64,000 nucleotides of DNA from Burkholderia arboris (GCF_902499125.1 NZ_CABVPX010000005.1:248001-312000), one strand, 5' to 3'. Counted from the first letter of the stretch, positions 46,040-55,517 are shown. Numbers and translations: made by a program. The notes: generated by a model from the letters alone, not told the origin.

Positions 46040-46948
46040 ATGAAACATGCATTGCGACGAGTGCCGTTGGCACTCCTGATCGCCGGGGCCATTCACGTGC
46101 CGGCGCTGGCCACGGAGGGCGGCCAGATCAGCTATCCGTTCGGCGTCAACACGGTGCTGAACGGGCTGCTGCCGCCGCCCGGCAACACGCAGTACTTCAA
46201 CTATTCGCTGTATTACTCGGCGAACCGCTTTGCCGGGCCGGACGGCGGCAGCGCGGTGCCGGGGTTCCACCTGAGCGTCGTCGCGGAAACGCCGCGCGTC
46301 GTGCATACCTGGGGCGCGACGTTCGGGCCGTTCTCGCTGTCGAGCAGCGCAATTGTGCCGATCGTGCACCTGCATCTGTCGACGCCGGGCGGCACCGGCA
46401 ACCGCACGTCGCTCGGCGACGTGATTCTCGAGCCCTTCATGGTCAATTACGCGAATGCGTCGAAGACGTTCTTCGCGTTCTTCTCGCCGTCGTTCGCGGT
46501 GCCGAGCGGTGCGTACTCGGTGAACCGGATCGCGAATCCGGGGCTGAACACGTATGCGTTCCTGCCGTATCTCAGCACGACGTGGTTGCCGGGCCGCGAC
46601 TGGGAGATGTCGACGACCACGCTGGTGGAGCTGAATTCGCCGAACCACGCGACGCGTTACCACTCGGGCGCGGTCGCCGTGCTCGACTACCTGATCGGTT
46701 ATTCGATCGGCCGGCGCGTGCAAGTGGGCGTGCAGGGCACGTTCCTGAAGCAGTTCACCGACGATACGCAGGATGGCGTGAAGGTCGGCTCCGACGGCTT
46801 TCGCGGGCAAACCGTCGCGATCGGTCCGCAGTTGCGCTACATGTGGGGGCCGGCGTCGGGCGTGGTCGTGAAGTATCAGCACGAGTTCGCGGTGCGCAAC
46901 CGGCCGCAGGGCGACAAGCTGTGGGTGCAGTTCAGTTTCCCGTTGTAA
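46040..46948 (+). CDS. SphA/MetA-type outer-membrane channel for aromatic compounds
   Basis: 302 residues with a signal peptide (cleavage near ALATEGG, residue 25) and a beta-barrel of alternating strands (FHLSVVAETPRVVHTWGATFG, GRRVQVGVQGTFLKQF) ending in FSFPL. The style is the phenol-degradation meta-pathway protein family (SphA, MetA_deg), outer-membrane channels of aromatic operons. CTGGAGACGAC precedes the ATG. Follows LysR after 161 nt; likely imports the substrate of the cluster. Confidence 0.82.
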   Translation: MKHALRRVPLALLIAGAIHVPALATEGGQISYPFGVNTVLNGLLPPPGNTQYFNYSLYYSANRFAGPDGGSAVPGFHLSVVAETPRVVHTWGATFGPFSLSSSAIVPIVHLHLSTPGGTGNRTSLGDVILEPFMVNYANASKTFFAFFSPSFAVPSGAYSVNRIANPGLNTYAFLPYLSTTWLPGRDWEMSTTTLVELNSPNHATRYHSGAVAVLDYLIGYSIGRRVQVGVQGTFLKQFTDDTQDGVKVGSDGFRGQTVAIGPQLRYMWGPASGVVVKYQHEFAVRNRPQGDKLWVQFSFPL

Positions 46949-46993
46949 GCGCGCGGTGAAGGGGGAAGCTGACAAAACCCTGACGAATCAAGT

Positions 46994-47008
46994 TGATATA
47001 ATGTATCA
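46994..47008. promoter_or_regulatory. Zur-box-like dyad before the TonB receptor
   Basis: TGATA-TAATG-TATCA, a perfect 5-bp dyad that agrees at 12 of 15 positions with TGTTATAATATAACA, the form of proteobacterial Zur boxes. It also contains a TATAAT -10 box. It lies 57 nt before the receptor start. No good -35 box is seen. Confidence 0.45.
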
Positions 47009-47064
47009 TCCGAGGTTTTCGTCGCCGGCGGCTGGCGACGACATCCAACGAAGATCGATACGAC

Positions 47065-49275
47065 GTGACGAAATCCGGAAACCACCCGGCGCGCGGGGAG
47101 CGGCACCATGCCGCGCCGCGCCGGAACACGGGCGCCTGGCGTGCATGCGCGGCGCGCAGCTGCACGACGCTGCTGGGCTGTGCAATGGCCACGTCCGGCG
47201 TGCTGGCCGCCGAAGCCGCGGCCCCCGCGCCGGACGACCGGCGCGCGCTGCCGGCCATCAACGTCACGGCTTCATCCGCACCGGCCGATCCGCTGACGCA
47301 GCCGCTCGAAACGGGCTCGCGGCTCGGGCTGGCAAGCCTCGATACACCCGCGAGCGTCGAAACCGTCACGGCCGACACGATCGAAGCACGCGGCGATCGC
47401 ACGGTGCTCGATGCGGTCACGCGCACGGCCGGCTTTTCGAGCGCGATGGCGCCCGGCACCGGCGGCACCGCATTGAGCGTGCGCGGCTTCAGCGGGCAGG
47501 AATCGGTGATGACGCTGCTCGACGGCGTGCGGCTGATGCCGGCGGCCGGCACGATCACGTTTCCGTTCGATACGTGGTCGGTCGAGCGCATCGAGGTGCT
47601 GCGCGGCCCGGCGTCGGTGCTGTACGGCGAAGGGGCGATCGGCGGCGTCGTGAACGTCGTGCCGAAGCGGCCGCAGCGCGAGAGGGAGACGACGCTGCAG
47701 GCCGGCGTCGGCCCCGACGGCGCGAAGCGCTTCGGGTTCGATACGACGGGCGCGCTCGGCCCGCGGCTGTCGTACCGCTTTTATGCGAGCGATGCGCGCG
47801 CGAACGGGCTGGCCGAACGGGCCGATACGCATACGACGGCAATCGGCGGCGCGCTGAAATTCGACGTGAGCCCGCAGCTCACGCTGACGCTCGACTACGA
47901 CTACGGCCGCCAGATGCCGGCGACGTACTACGGCGTACCGGCGCCGAACGGCGTGCTCGATCCGTCGCTGCGCAAGCTCAACTACACCGTCGGCGATGCG
48001 ACGATTTCGTACTATGACCAGTGGACGCGCCTGTCGGCCAGCTACCGGCCCACGGCCGGCGTGACGATCGACAACCAGCTCTACTACCTGACGTCGAACC
48101 GCCACTGGCGCAATGCCGAATCGTATGCGCTCGATGCGGCGACGGGACGTGTCACGCGCAGCGACTATCTCGACATCGGCCACCACCAGCGGCAGATCGG
48201 TGACCGGCTGAGCGCGCGCTTCGACGGCATGCTGTTCGGCCGCGCGAACCGCTTCGTCATCGGCACGGAGTTCAGCCAGATCACGTTCAGCGGGACCAAC
48301 AACTCGCCGTACGGCGGCGCATCGACGGTGGCCGCGCACGGCTTCGATCCTGGCGTGTTCACGAGCCCCGATCCGACCGTGCCGCAATTCAGCACGCGGG
48401 CGCGACAGGCCGCGGTGTTCGCGGAGAACCGGCTCGAAGTGCTGCCGCGGCTCGCGTGGGTGAGCGGCCTGCGCTACGACCACATCGCGTTCAGCCGCGA
48501 GCAGGCGGCGACCGGGGCGGGCTTCGACAAGCGATTCGCGAACGTCGGCTGGCGCACCGGTTTCGTGTTCGAGGTTGCGCCGACGCTCAGCGCATACGCG
48601 CAGTACACGACGGGCGCGGAGGGGCTCGGCTCGCTCGTGACGCTGTCGGCATCGCAGGCGAACACCCGGCTCGCAACCGGCGAACAGTGGGAAGCCGGGC
48701 TCAAGCAGACGCTGCTCGACGCTCGCGCGTACTGGACGTTCGCCGTGTACGACATCACGAAGCGCAACCTGCTCAGCACCGATCCGTTCAATCCCGCGCT
48801 GCGCCAGCAGGTCGGCCGGCAATCGTCGCGCGGCGTCGAGCTGACGGGCGGCGCGCGGCTGCCGCACGGCTGGACGATCGATGCGAACGTCGCGCTGCTG
48901 CGTGCGCGCTACGACGCGTTCAACCAGACGGCCGGCGGCGCGACGGTGTCGCGGGCCGGCAACGTGCCGTCCAACGTGCCGCAGCAGACGGCGAACCTGT
49001 GGCTCGGCTGGGCATTCGCCGAGCGCTGGCAGGCGAATGCGGGCGTGCGCTACGTCGGCGCGACCTACGGCGACGATGCGAACCGCGTGCAGGTGCCGTC
49101 GTATACGGTGTTCGATGCATCGCTGCGCTGGCAGCCGACGTCGCGCACCGAGCTCGCGCTCTACCTGCGCAATCTCGCGAACCGCACGTATGCGGTGACG
49201 ACGTCGAACGGCGGCGAGCAATGGCTGCTCGGTCCGTCGCGTTCGGCGGAGCTCGTCGCGACGATGCGCTTCTGA
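47065..49275 (+). CDS. TonB-dependent outer-membrane receptor
   Basis: 736 residues, GTG start. Signal peptide region ends near AAEAAA (residue 50); TonB box near 66 (INVTASS region), plug domain (about 75-190: LDAVTRTAGFSSAMAPGTGGTALSVRGFSGQESVMTLLDGVRL, VERIEVLRGPASVLYGEGAIGGVVNVV) and a 22-strand barrel ending in a C-terminal Phe. It takes up a metal complex, siderophore or cofactor by TonB energy. The next three genes encode a matching ABC importer, the first overlapping its stop by one base. The Zur-like box suggests zinc. Confidence 0.9.
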   Translation: MTKSGNHPARGERHHAAPRRNTGAWRACAARSCTTLLGCAMATSGVLAAEAAAPAPDDRRALPAINVTASSAPADPLTQPLETGSRLGLASLDTPASVETVTADTIEARGDRTVLDAVTRTAGFSSAMAPGTGGTALSVRGFSGQESVMTLLDGVRLMPAAGTITFPFDTWSVERIEVLRGPASVLYGEGAIGGVVNVVPKRPQRERETTLQAGVGPDGAKRFGFDTTGALGPRLSYRFYASDARANGLAERADTHTTAIGGALKFDVSPQLTLTLDYDYGRQMPATYYGVPAPNGVLDPSLRKLNYTVGDATISYYDQWTRLSASYRPTAGVTIDNQLYYLTSNRHWRNAESYALDAATGRVTRSDYLDIGHHQRQIGDRLSARFDGMLFGRANRFVIGTEFSQITFSGTNNSPYGGASTVAAHGFDPGVFTSPDPTVPQFSTRARQAAVFAENRLEVLPRLAWVSGLRYDHIAFSREQAATGAGFDKRFANVGWRTGFVFEVAPTLSAYAQYTTGAEGLGSLVTLSASQANTRLATGEQWEAGLKQTLLDARAYWTFAVYDITKRNLLSTDPFNPALRQQVGRQSSRGVELTGGARLPHGWTIDANVALLRARYDAFNQTAGGATVSRAGNVPSNVPQQTANLWLGWAFAERWQANAGVRYVGATYGDDANRVQVPSYTVFDASLRWQPTSRTELALYLRNLANRTYAVTTSNGGEQWLLGPSRSAELVATMRF

Positions 49276-50072
49276 TGCGGCGCGACGTGCATCCCGTTAC
49301 CCGCATGCTCGACATCGAGCGCGTGAGCTGGTCGCCCGGCGGTGCGGTCACGGTGCTCGATTCGGTGGCGCTGACCGTTGCCGCCGGCGAGTTCGTCGGA
49401 CTGGTCGGTCCGAACGGCAGCGGCAAGACGAGCCTGCTGCGCTGCGTGTTCCGCTACGCCCGGCCCGACGCGGGCCGTGTCGCGCTCGATGCGCAGGACG
49501 TGTGGCGCATGCGACCGCGCGCGGTCGCACAGCGCATTGCGGTGCTGCAGCAGGAGGCGCCGGACGATTTCGGGCTGACGGTGGACGAACTGGTCGGCAT
49601 GGGCCGCACGCCGCACAAGCGGCCGTTCGACGCGGAATCCGCCGACGATCGCAGGATCGTCGAGTCCGCGCTGCACGACGTCGGCCTCGTCGAGCGCCGC
49701 GCGCAACGCTTCGCGTCGCTGTCGGGCGGCGAGAAGCAGCGCGCGCTGCTGGCCCGCGCGCTCGCGCAGCAGCCCGAACTGCTGCTGCTCGACGAACCGA
49801 CCAACCATCTCGACCTGCGTCACCAGCTCGAACTGCTCGCACGCGTGCGCCGCCTCGGCATCGCGACGCTCGCGACGATTCACGACCTCAATCTCGCGGC
49901 TGCGTATTGCGACCGGCTCCACGTGCTCGCGCACGGCCGGGTCGTCGCGTCCGGCGTGCCGGACGACGTGCTGACCGAAGCGCTGCTGCGCGACGTGTTC
50001 GGCGTCGCCGCGCTCGTCGATCGCCATCCCGTCACGGGCCGGCCGCGCATCACGCCGCTTCATCCGGAATGA
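49275..50072 (+). CDS. ABC importer ATPase, FecE/BtuD type
   Basis: 265 residues. Walker A GPNGSGKTS near residue 43, signature LSGGEKQR near 153, Walker B LLLLDEPT near 170, and the H-loop His in ATIHDLN near 204. Typical of the metal-siderophore/vitamin B12 importer family. ATG overlaps the receptor stop (TGATG). The stop overlaps the next start. A later Met (49305) is possible. Confidence 0.92.
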   Translation: MRRDVHPVTRMLDIERVSWSPGGAVTVLDSVALTVAAGEFVGLVGPNGSGKTSLLRCVFRYARPDAGRVALDAQDVWRMRPRAVAQRIAVLQQEAPDDFGLTVDELVGMGRTPHKRPFDAESADDRRIVESALHDVGLVERRAQRFASLSGGEKQRALLARALAQQPELLLLDEPTNHLDLRHQLELLARVRRLGIATLATIHDLNLAAAYCDRLHVLAHGRVVASGVPDDVLTEALLRDVFGVAALVDRHPVTGRPRITPLHPE

Positions 50073-51058
50073 CCGCCATGCCGTTTCCTTTGTCCTCTGT
50101 TGCACGCCGGCTGGTTGCCGCCGCCGTGCTCGGCTGTGCCGCCGCTCACGCGGGCGCCTATCCCGTCACGGTGCGCAGTTGCGACCGCGACGTGACGTTC
50201 GATCGCGCGCCGACGCGCGCGGTCAGCAACGACGTGAACCTGACCGAGATGATGCTCGTGCTCGGCCTGAAGGACCGGCTCGTCGGCTATACGGGCATCG
50301 GCGGCTGGAAGACGGGCACCGCACGCGTGCGCGACGCATTGCGCGGGGTGCCCGAGCTGGCGAGCCAGTATCCGTCGCTCGAGGTGCTGGTCGCCGCACG
50401 CGCCGACTTCTATCTCGCGGGCTGGAACTACGGGATGCATGTCGGCGGCCCGGTGACGCCCGCGACGCTCGCGCCGTTCGGCATCCGCACGTACGAGCTG
50501 ACCGAGTCGTGTTCGCACGTGATGAAGCAATCGGCCGCGTCGTTCGACGACGTGTTTCGCGACCTGAACACGCTCGGCCGGATCTTCGGTGTCGATGCGC
50601 GTGCCGCGCAGGTGGTCGCCGCGATGCGGGCGCGTCTCGCGGCGGTGTCGCGCGCGATCGGGCAGCCTGCGCCGCTGCGCGTGTTCGTCTACGACAGCGG
50701 CACCGACAAGCCGATGACGGCAGGCGGGCTCGCGATGCCGACCGCGTTGCTGGCGGCGGCCGGCGCGCGCAACGTGATGGACGACCTGTCGCGCAGCTGG
50801 ACGCAGGTGAGTTGGGAGAGCGTGGTCGCGCGCGATCCGCAGGTGATCGTGATCGTCGACTATTCGGCCGTGACGGCCGCGCAGAAGCAGCAGTTCCTGC
50901 TGAGTCAGCCGGCGCTTGCGCGCGTGGCCGCCATTCGCGACCGGCGCTTCGTCGTGATTCCGTACGATGTGGCGACGCCGGGCCCCGAGAACGTCGCGGC
51001 GGTCGAGACGCTCGCGCGCGCACTGTATCCGGCCGCATTCGCCGGGCCGGCGCGATGA
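50069..51058 (+). CDS. periplasmic substrate-binding protein of the importer
   Basis: 329 residues with a signal peptide (RRLVAAAVLGCAAAHAGA, cleavage near residue 29). A type III helical-backbone binding protein (FecB/BtuF family): two domains, NDVNLTEMMLVLGLKDRLVGYTG and LASQYPSLEVLVAARADFYLAG around 50-120, and a long rigid helix between. Delivers the substrate to the FecCD-like permease. The signal has no lipobox, as in a soluble protein. Overlaps the ATPase stop by 4 nt (ATGA). Confidence 0.88.
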   Translation: MTAMPFPLSSVARRLVAAAVLGCAAAHAGAYPVTVRSCDRDVTFDRAPTRAVSNDVNLTEMMLVLGLKDRLVGYTGIGGWKTGTARVRDALRGVPELASQYPSLEVLVAARADFYLAGWNYGMHVGGPVTPATLAPFGIRTYELTESCSHVMKQSAASFDDVFRDLNTLGRIFGVDARAAQVVAAMRARLAAVSRAIGQPAPLRVFVYDSGTDKPMTAGGLAMPTALLAAAGARNVMDDLSRSWTQVSWESVVARDPQVIVIVDYSAVTAAQKQQFLLSQPALARVAAIRDRRFVVIPYDVATPGPENVAAVETLARALYPAAFAGPAR

Positions 51059-52095
51059 GCGTGGGCGGGCGGGGGGCGCGGCCCGGCATGCGCGTGGCGC
51101 TGCCGGTGCTGGCCGTGCTGCTGAGCGTGTCGATCGTCGTGTCGGCCGCGTTCGGTCCGGCGCCGGTCGCGATGCCGGATGCGGTGCGGATCGTCGCCAT
51201 GCACGTCGCGTCGGCATTCGGCGAGGCCGGTGCATTCGCGCCGGGAGCGGGAGACGACAGCATCGTGTGGCTGATCCGGATGCCGCGCGCACTGCTGGCC
51301 GCGATCGTCGGCGCGACGCTGGCGGCGGTCGGCGTCGCGTTGCAGGCGGCGACCGCGAACCGGCTGGCCGATCCGCACCTGCTCGGCGTGAGCGCAGGCG
51401 CGATGCTCGGCGCCGTCACGGTCACGGTGGTGGTGGGCGCGGCATTCGGCCCGTTCACGTTGTCGGCCGCCGCGTTCGCCGGCGCGCTCGCGGCAACCGC
51501 ATGCGTCGTCGCGCTCGCGCATCGGGGCGGCCGGCTCGAATCGGACCGGTTGCTGCTCGCGGGCGTGTCGGTGTCGTTCATGATGGCCGCGTTCGGCAAC
51601 CTGTTGCTGTATCTCGGCGACCAGCGCGCCGCGTCGTCGGTGCTGTTCTGGATGCTCGGCGGCGTCGGGCTCGCGCGCTGGGATCTGCTGCCGGTGCCGG
51701 CCGTATGCGCGGCGCTCGCCGGCGGCGCGCTGTACGCACGCCGGCGGGAACTGAATGCGCTGATGTCGGGCGATGTCGCCGCGGCGTCGCTCGGCGTGCC
51801 GAGCGCGCGGATGCGGCGCGAGGTGTTCGTCGTCGCATCGTTCGCGACGGGCGCGATGGTCGCGGTGAGCGGCGCGATCGGCTTCGTCGGGCTCGTGACG
51901 CCGCATCTGTGCCGTCGCGTCGTCGGCGCCGAGCACGGCCGGCTGCTGCCGGTCGCCGCGCTGACGGGCGCGATCCTGCTCGTGTGGGCCGATGTCGCGG
52001 CCCGCACGCTTGCGGCGCCGGAGGATTTGCCGATCGGCATCGTGACCGCGATGTTCGGCAGCCTGTTCTTCGTCGCGTTGCTGCGCCGCCGCTGA
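51055..52095 (+). CDS. ABC importer permease, FecCD family
   Basis: 346 residues, nine to ten membrane helices. The conserved RMPRALLAAIVGATLAAVGVALQAATANRLADPHLLGVSAGA block (about 75-115) and FVGLVTPHLCRR near 283 are the hallmarks of FecCD/BtuC permeases. It would homodimerise, as only one permease gene exists. Overlaps the binding protein stop by 4 nt. Last gene of the operon. Confidence 0.92.
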   Translation: MSVGGRGARPGMRVALPVLAVLLSVSIVVSAAFGPAPVAMPDAVRIVAMHVASAFGEAGAFAPGAGDDSIVWLIRMPRALLAAIVGATLAAVGVALQAATANRLADPHLLGVSAGAMLGAVTVTVVVGAAFGPFTLSAAAFAGALAATACVVALAHRGGRLESDRLLLAGVSVSFMMAAFGNLLLYLGDQRAASSVLFWMLGGVGLARWDLLPVPAVCAALAGGALYARRRELNALMSGDVAAASLGVPSARMRREVFVVASFATGAMVAVSGAIGFVGLVTPHLCRRVVGAEHGRLLPVAALTGAILLVWADVAARTLAAPEDLPIGIVTAMFGSLFFVALLRRR

Positions 52096-52125
52096 GCGGC
52101 GCAATCCCGTCAGATCCGGTGGGCG

Positions 52126-52148
52126 ACGGCGGGGCGGCCGCCCGCCGT
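52126..52148. terminator. GC-rich hairpin between convergent genes
   Basis: ACGGCGGG (52126-52133) pairs with CCCGCCGT (52141-52148) around a 7-nt loop. No T-run; a likely shared end for the permease and histidine-kinase transcripts. Confidence 0.4.
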
Positions 52149-52153
52149 GCAAC

Positions 52154-53530
52154 TCATCGCGACGGCGTGGCCGTGCGCTTGCCGTCGCCGGGCGTGCCGG
52201 CACGTGAATCGATGCTCGCCACGTCGAAGAGGCTGTCCGGCAGTGTCAGCGGGGGCAGCGTGATGACGAAGCGTGCGCCGCCGAGCGGCGAATCCTCGAG
52301 CCGCACGTCGCCGCCGTGCACCTGCGCGACGCGCCGCACGATCGCGAGCCCGAGGCCGAAACCGCCGGTCTGCCGGTCGCGGCTGGAGTCGAGCCGCTGG
52401 AACGGCTCGAACACGCGCGCGCGTTCGGCGGCCGGAATGCCGGGGCCGTCGTCGTCGACACTGAGCACGAGCGCGCCGGTCGCGTCGCTGGCAGCGGCCA
52501 GCACGACCTTGTGCGATGCGTAGCGTGCGCCGTTGCGGATCAGGTTCAGCAGCGCGCGGGCGACGAGCTTCGGGTCGCACACGTGGGTCGCGGGCGCACC
52601 GAGCGCCGAGACGTCGAGCGTGATCCCGCGATCGGCGACGTCGTTCGCGACGTTGCCGGCGACGCTGTCGATCAGCGCATCGACGACGATTTCCATCGGC
52701 GCGAGCTCGCTCGCACCCTGTTCGAGCCGGCCGATCGTCAGCAGTTCGGTGACGAGTTCGTCGAGTTCGCGCACGTCGCGCCGCAGTGCATCGCGGCGCT
52801 CGCGCATCCGTCCCGTTTCGTCGGGCTCGGCAAGCAGCGCAAGCCCGAATTCGAGCCGTGCGAGCGGCGTCTTCAGCTCATGCGAGATACCGTGCATCAT
52901 TTCGCGCTGCTGCTTGATCGACGCCTCGATGCGCGCGGCCATGTCGTTGAACTGCTGCGACAGGTCGTAGATGTTCGACTTGCCCGACAGCTTCACGCGC
53001 GTCGACAGCGTGCCGGCGCCGAACGTGCGGGCCGCTTCCTGCAGCCTGCGAATGTCGCGCCAGTGATAGTGAATCCACAGCACCACCGCGAACAACGTCG
53101 CGAGCGCGAGCAGCATGTACGCATAGATCCGGATGTCGAGGTCCGGCGGCTCGATCGGGCGCGCATGCAGCACCGAGCCGTCCGCGAGCGGCATGTAGTA
53201 ATCCTTGCCGTTGTAGCTGATCGCGATCCTGCCGGCATCGAGATCGCGCAGCGGCGCGCCGTTCAGTTGCGCGCGCGCGTCGGCCATCGACATGAAGCCG
53301 AACCCTTCGTTGCCGTGCAGCGCGAGTTCGCGCAGCGCGAGCGCGCGCTGCGCGCCCGGATGGCGCTCGAGGTAGTCGTTCAGCACGAACGAATAGGTCG
53401 TCAGCGAGTCGCGCTGCGCCTGCGCGACCCGCTCGTAGAAGATCCGGTCGAACGCCAGCTGGATGAAGACGATCGATGCGGCGACGCACACGATCACGAT
53501 GAGGTACAGCCTGATCAACGGGCGCAGCAT
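52154..53530 (-). CDS. sensor histidine kinase (RstB-like)
   Basis: 458 residues: TM1 near 8-28, a periplasmic sensor (about 30-150) with tyrosine-rich FSYNGKD/YMPLADG-type strands, TM2 near 153-173, HAMP, the phosphoacceptor His in HGISHELKTPLARLEFGL (near 247), and an ATPase with VDDDGPGIP and GGFGLGLAIVRR. Starts directly after the response regulator stop (no gap). Periplasmic sensing; the signal is unknown. Confidence 0.9.
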   Translation of the reverse strand: MLRPLIRLYLIVIVCVAASIVFIQLAFDRIFYERVAQAQRDSLTTYSFVLNDYLERHPGAQRALALRELALHGNEGFGFMSMADARAQLNGAPLRDLDAGRIAISYNGKDYYMPLADGSVLHARPIEPPDLDIRIYAYMLLALATLFAVVLWIHYHWRDIRRLQEAARTFGAGTLSTRVKLSGKSNIYDLSQQFNDMAARIEASIKQQREMMHGISHELKTPLARLEFGLALLAEPDETGRMRERRDALRRDVRELDELVTELLTIGRLEQGASELAPMEIVVDALIDSVAGNVANDVADRGITLDVSALGAPATHVCDPKLVARALLNLIRNGARYASHKVVLAAASDATGALVLSVDDDGPGIPAAERARVFEPFQRLDSSRDRQTGGFGLGLAIVRRVAQVHGGDVRLEDSPLGGARFVITLPPLTLPDSLFDVASIDSRAGTPGDGKRTATPSR

Positions 53531-54256
53531 TTATTCGTCCCACGCGGAAGGGCTGAACAGGTAGCCGCGACCCCAGATCGTCTTGATCTTGTGCGGCTCC
53601 GACGACGCGTCCTCGAAGCGGCGGCGCAGCTTCGAGATGCCGGAATCGACCGAGCGGTCGAGCCCGTCGAATTCGATCCCGCGCAACTGCTTCAGGATGT
53701 CGTCGCGGCTCAGCACGGTGCCGGCCGCGCGCGCGAGGATCAGCAGCAGGTTGAATTCGGCCGTCTTCAGGTCGACCGGCTCGCCGCGCCACGTGACGGT
53801 GCGGTTCGGCGGCGAGATCGTCAGTTCGCCGAACACGAGCGCGTCGGGCGCGGCAACGGGTGTTTCGATCGCGGCCGGCTGCGCGCGGCGCAACAGCGCA
53901 CGGGCGCGCGCGACGAGCACGCGCGGTTCGAGCGGCTTCGTCACGTAGTCGTCGGCACCCGTCTCGAGGCCCGCGACCTGGTCGTACACGTCCGCGCGTG
54001 CGGTCAGGATCAGCACGGGGATATTCGTGAACGCGCGAATGCGCCGGCAGACTTCCATGCCGTCGAGATTCGGCAGCATCAGGTCGAGTATCACGAGGGC
54101 CGGCTGGTGCTCGCGCACCGCCGCGACGGCGAGGTCGCCGCGCCGTACGACCGTCACCGCGAATTCGTAGCCGTCGAGGTATTCGCGGACGAGCTGCGCG
54201 AGGCGGTCGTCGTCCTCGATCAGCAGCACACGGTATTTGAGCGGATTGTCGTTCAT
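53531..54256 (-). CDS. OmpR-family response regulator (RstA-like)
   Basis: 241 residues: receiver domain with the phosphoacceptor Asp in VILDLMLPNLDG (near 57) and Lys in TKPLEPR (near 107), then a winged helix DNA-binding domain (NRTVTWRGEPVDLKTAEFNLLLIL ... IKTIWGRGYLF). TGAGGAGACC precedes the ATG at 54256. Partner of the downstream kinase. Divergent from the MipA/OmpV gene, which is likely its target, through the tandem repeats at 54389-54407. Confidence 0.92.
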   Translation of the reverse strand: MNDNPLKYRVLLIEDDDRLAQLVREYLDGYEFAVTVVRRGDLAVAAVREHQPALVILDLMLPNLDGMEVCRRIRAFTNIPVLILTARADVYDQVAGLETGADDYVTKPLEPRVLVARARALLRRAQPAAIETPVAAPDALVFGELTISPPNRTVTWRGEPVDLKTAEFNLLLILARAAGTVLSRDDILKQLRGIEFDGLDRSVDSGISKLRRRFEDASSEPHKIKTIWGRGYLFSPSAWDE

Positions 54257-54388
54257 GGTCTCCTCAGGATGCACGCGCCATTTCACACCCGGCAGGCTGT
54301 TGCGCGGCGTGGCACGCGAATTCTATCCGGCGTTCCGGAGGCGGGGACAGCGGTACGACAATCTCGAACAATCGAACACAATTGAGCA

Positions 54389-54407
54389 CAGATTCTCCGC
54401 AGATTCT
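54389..54407. promoter_or_regulatory. direct repeats, possible response regulator site
   Basis: CAGATTCT occurs twice (54389 and 54400), 11 bp apart, i.e. one helical turn, as OmpR-family dimers need. Another pair, TCGAACA, occurs at 54364 and 54372. Confidence 0.45.
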
Positions 54408-54468
54408 GGACAGTCTTGGGGCAGGGCGGCACCTAGACTGCGGGCTCCGTCACTCTTATCTCAATATT

Positions 54469-55248
54469 GTGCGCCCATTACTTCGCCGCTACCGCTATTG
54501 CGTGCCGCTCGCCGGCCTGACCCTCGCCGCCGCCGCCCACGCGGAAAACCAGTATTCGCTGTCGCTCGGCGGCGGTTTCGCACCGCGCTACCAGGGCAGC
54601 AACCAGTATCGCGGCGTCGTTGCGCCGTCGTTCTCCGCGAAGTTCGGCAACGGCTTCTTCATCGACGGCACGCAGGGCGCCGGCTACCGGCTGGACCTGC
54701 CGCATGGGGTGTTCGTGTCGGCGGCCGTCAGCTACGACGCGGGCCGCGCGGACGAGAACCGCTTCGACCTGCCGGGCTCCGACTACCTGAAGGGCATGGG
54801 CCGGATTCCGGGCTCGGTGCTCGTCGGCGTGCGCGCAGGCGTGACGCTTTTCAATGCAGCCGAGCTGAGCGTCACGATCGATTCCCCGGTGACGCACACG
54901 TCGCGCGGCGTGTCGGGGCACATGGATCTCGCGGTGCCGGTGTTCAAGACGTCGCAGCACGAGATCGTCGTGACGGGGACCGTGCATGCGGGCTCGGGAC
55001 GCTACATGCAGACGTTCTACGGCGTGACCGACGCACAGTCGATGACGAGCCGGTTCCGGCCGTATTCGGCGAGCGGCGGGATCGACAGCGCGTCGATGGC
55101 GGTCGCGTGGAACTGGACGCTGTCGCAGCACTGGTCGGTGCTCGCGACCGGTGGTGTGACGCGGCTGCTCGGCCGTGCCGGCGACAGCCCGATCGTCCAG
55201 TCCCGCAGCAACTACTACGGCATTGCAGGCGTGACCTACACGTTCTGA
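54469..55248 (+). CDS. MipA/OmpV family outer-membrane protein
   Basis: 259 residues from a GTG start chosen because it gives a proper signal peptide (RPLLRRYRYCVPLAGLTLAAAAHA). The mature part is a beta-barrel: SLSLGGGFAPRYQGSNQYRGVVAPSFSAKFGNGFFIDG, ending GVTYTF with a C-terminal aromatic. MipA-like proteins scaffold cell-wall enzymes; OmpV-like proteins often sit beside two-component systems, as here. No good ribosome site; a TTG start at 54382 would add a leader that is not a signal. Divergent from the response regulator. Confidence 0.75.
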   Translation: MRPLLRRYRYCVPLAGLTLAAAAHAENQYSLSLGGGFAPRYQGSNQYRGVVAPSFSAKFGNGFFIDGTQGAGYRLDLPHGVFVSAAVSYDAGRADENRFDLPGSDYLKGMGRIPGSVLVGVRAGVTLFNAAELSVTIDSPVTHTSRGVSGHMDLAVPVFKTSQHEIVVTGTVHAGSGRYMQTFYGVTDAQSMTSRFRPYSASGGIDSASMAVAWNWTLSQHWSVLATGGVTRLLGRAGDSPIVQSRSNYYGIAGVTYTF

Positions 55249-55517
55249 GCGTGCTGCCGCGGCAGGCGTGACCCGGCGCAATCGCCGTGCATGCGCGGTC
55301 GCGCTGCATGGCGTGCGGTAACATGCAGGCGGCTTCGGCAGCAGGCCGAACCCGCGGCTGCGGTGCGCCGAATCGGCGCGGCCGGCGCGCGCGAGGCTGC
55401 GGTTGGCCGGCCGGCATCTTCCGGAAACGGCCGGCGGCGCGGAACCGATCATGCATGCAACGCCCGCTCGGCGAGGAACGCCGCACCAGTGTCGCCGGGC
55501 GCGAAAGGGAGAAACCG

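Noticed and set aside
46994..47008. Fur box before the TonB receptor
   Set aside because: The dyad lacks the GATAAT repeats of a Fur box; it fits a Zur-type site better, though not perfectly.
46949..47064. Cobalamin riboswitch before the TonB receptor
   Set aside because: The leader is only about 116 nt and I cannot see the conserved B12-box; too short for a cobalamin riboswitch.
47272..49221. Long frame opposite the TonB receptor
   Set aside because: Same antisense artefact; the receptor strand has all plug and barrel motifs.
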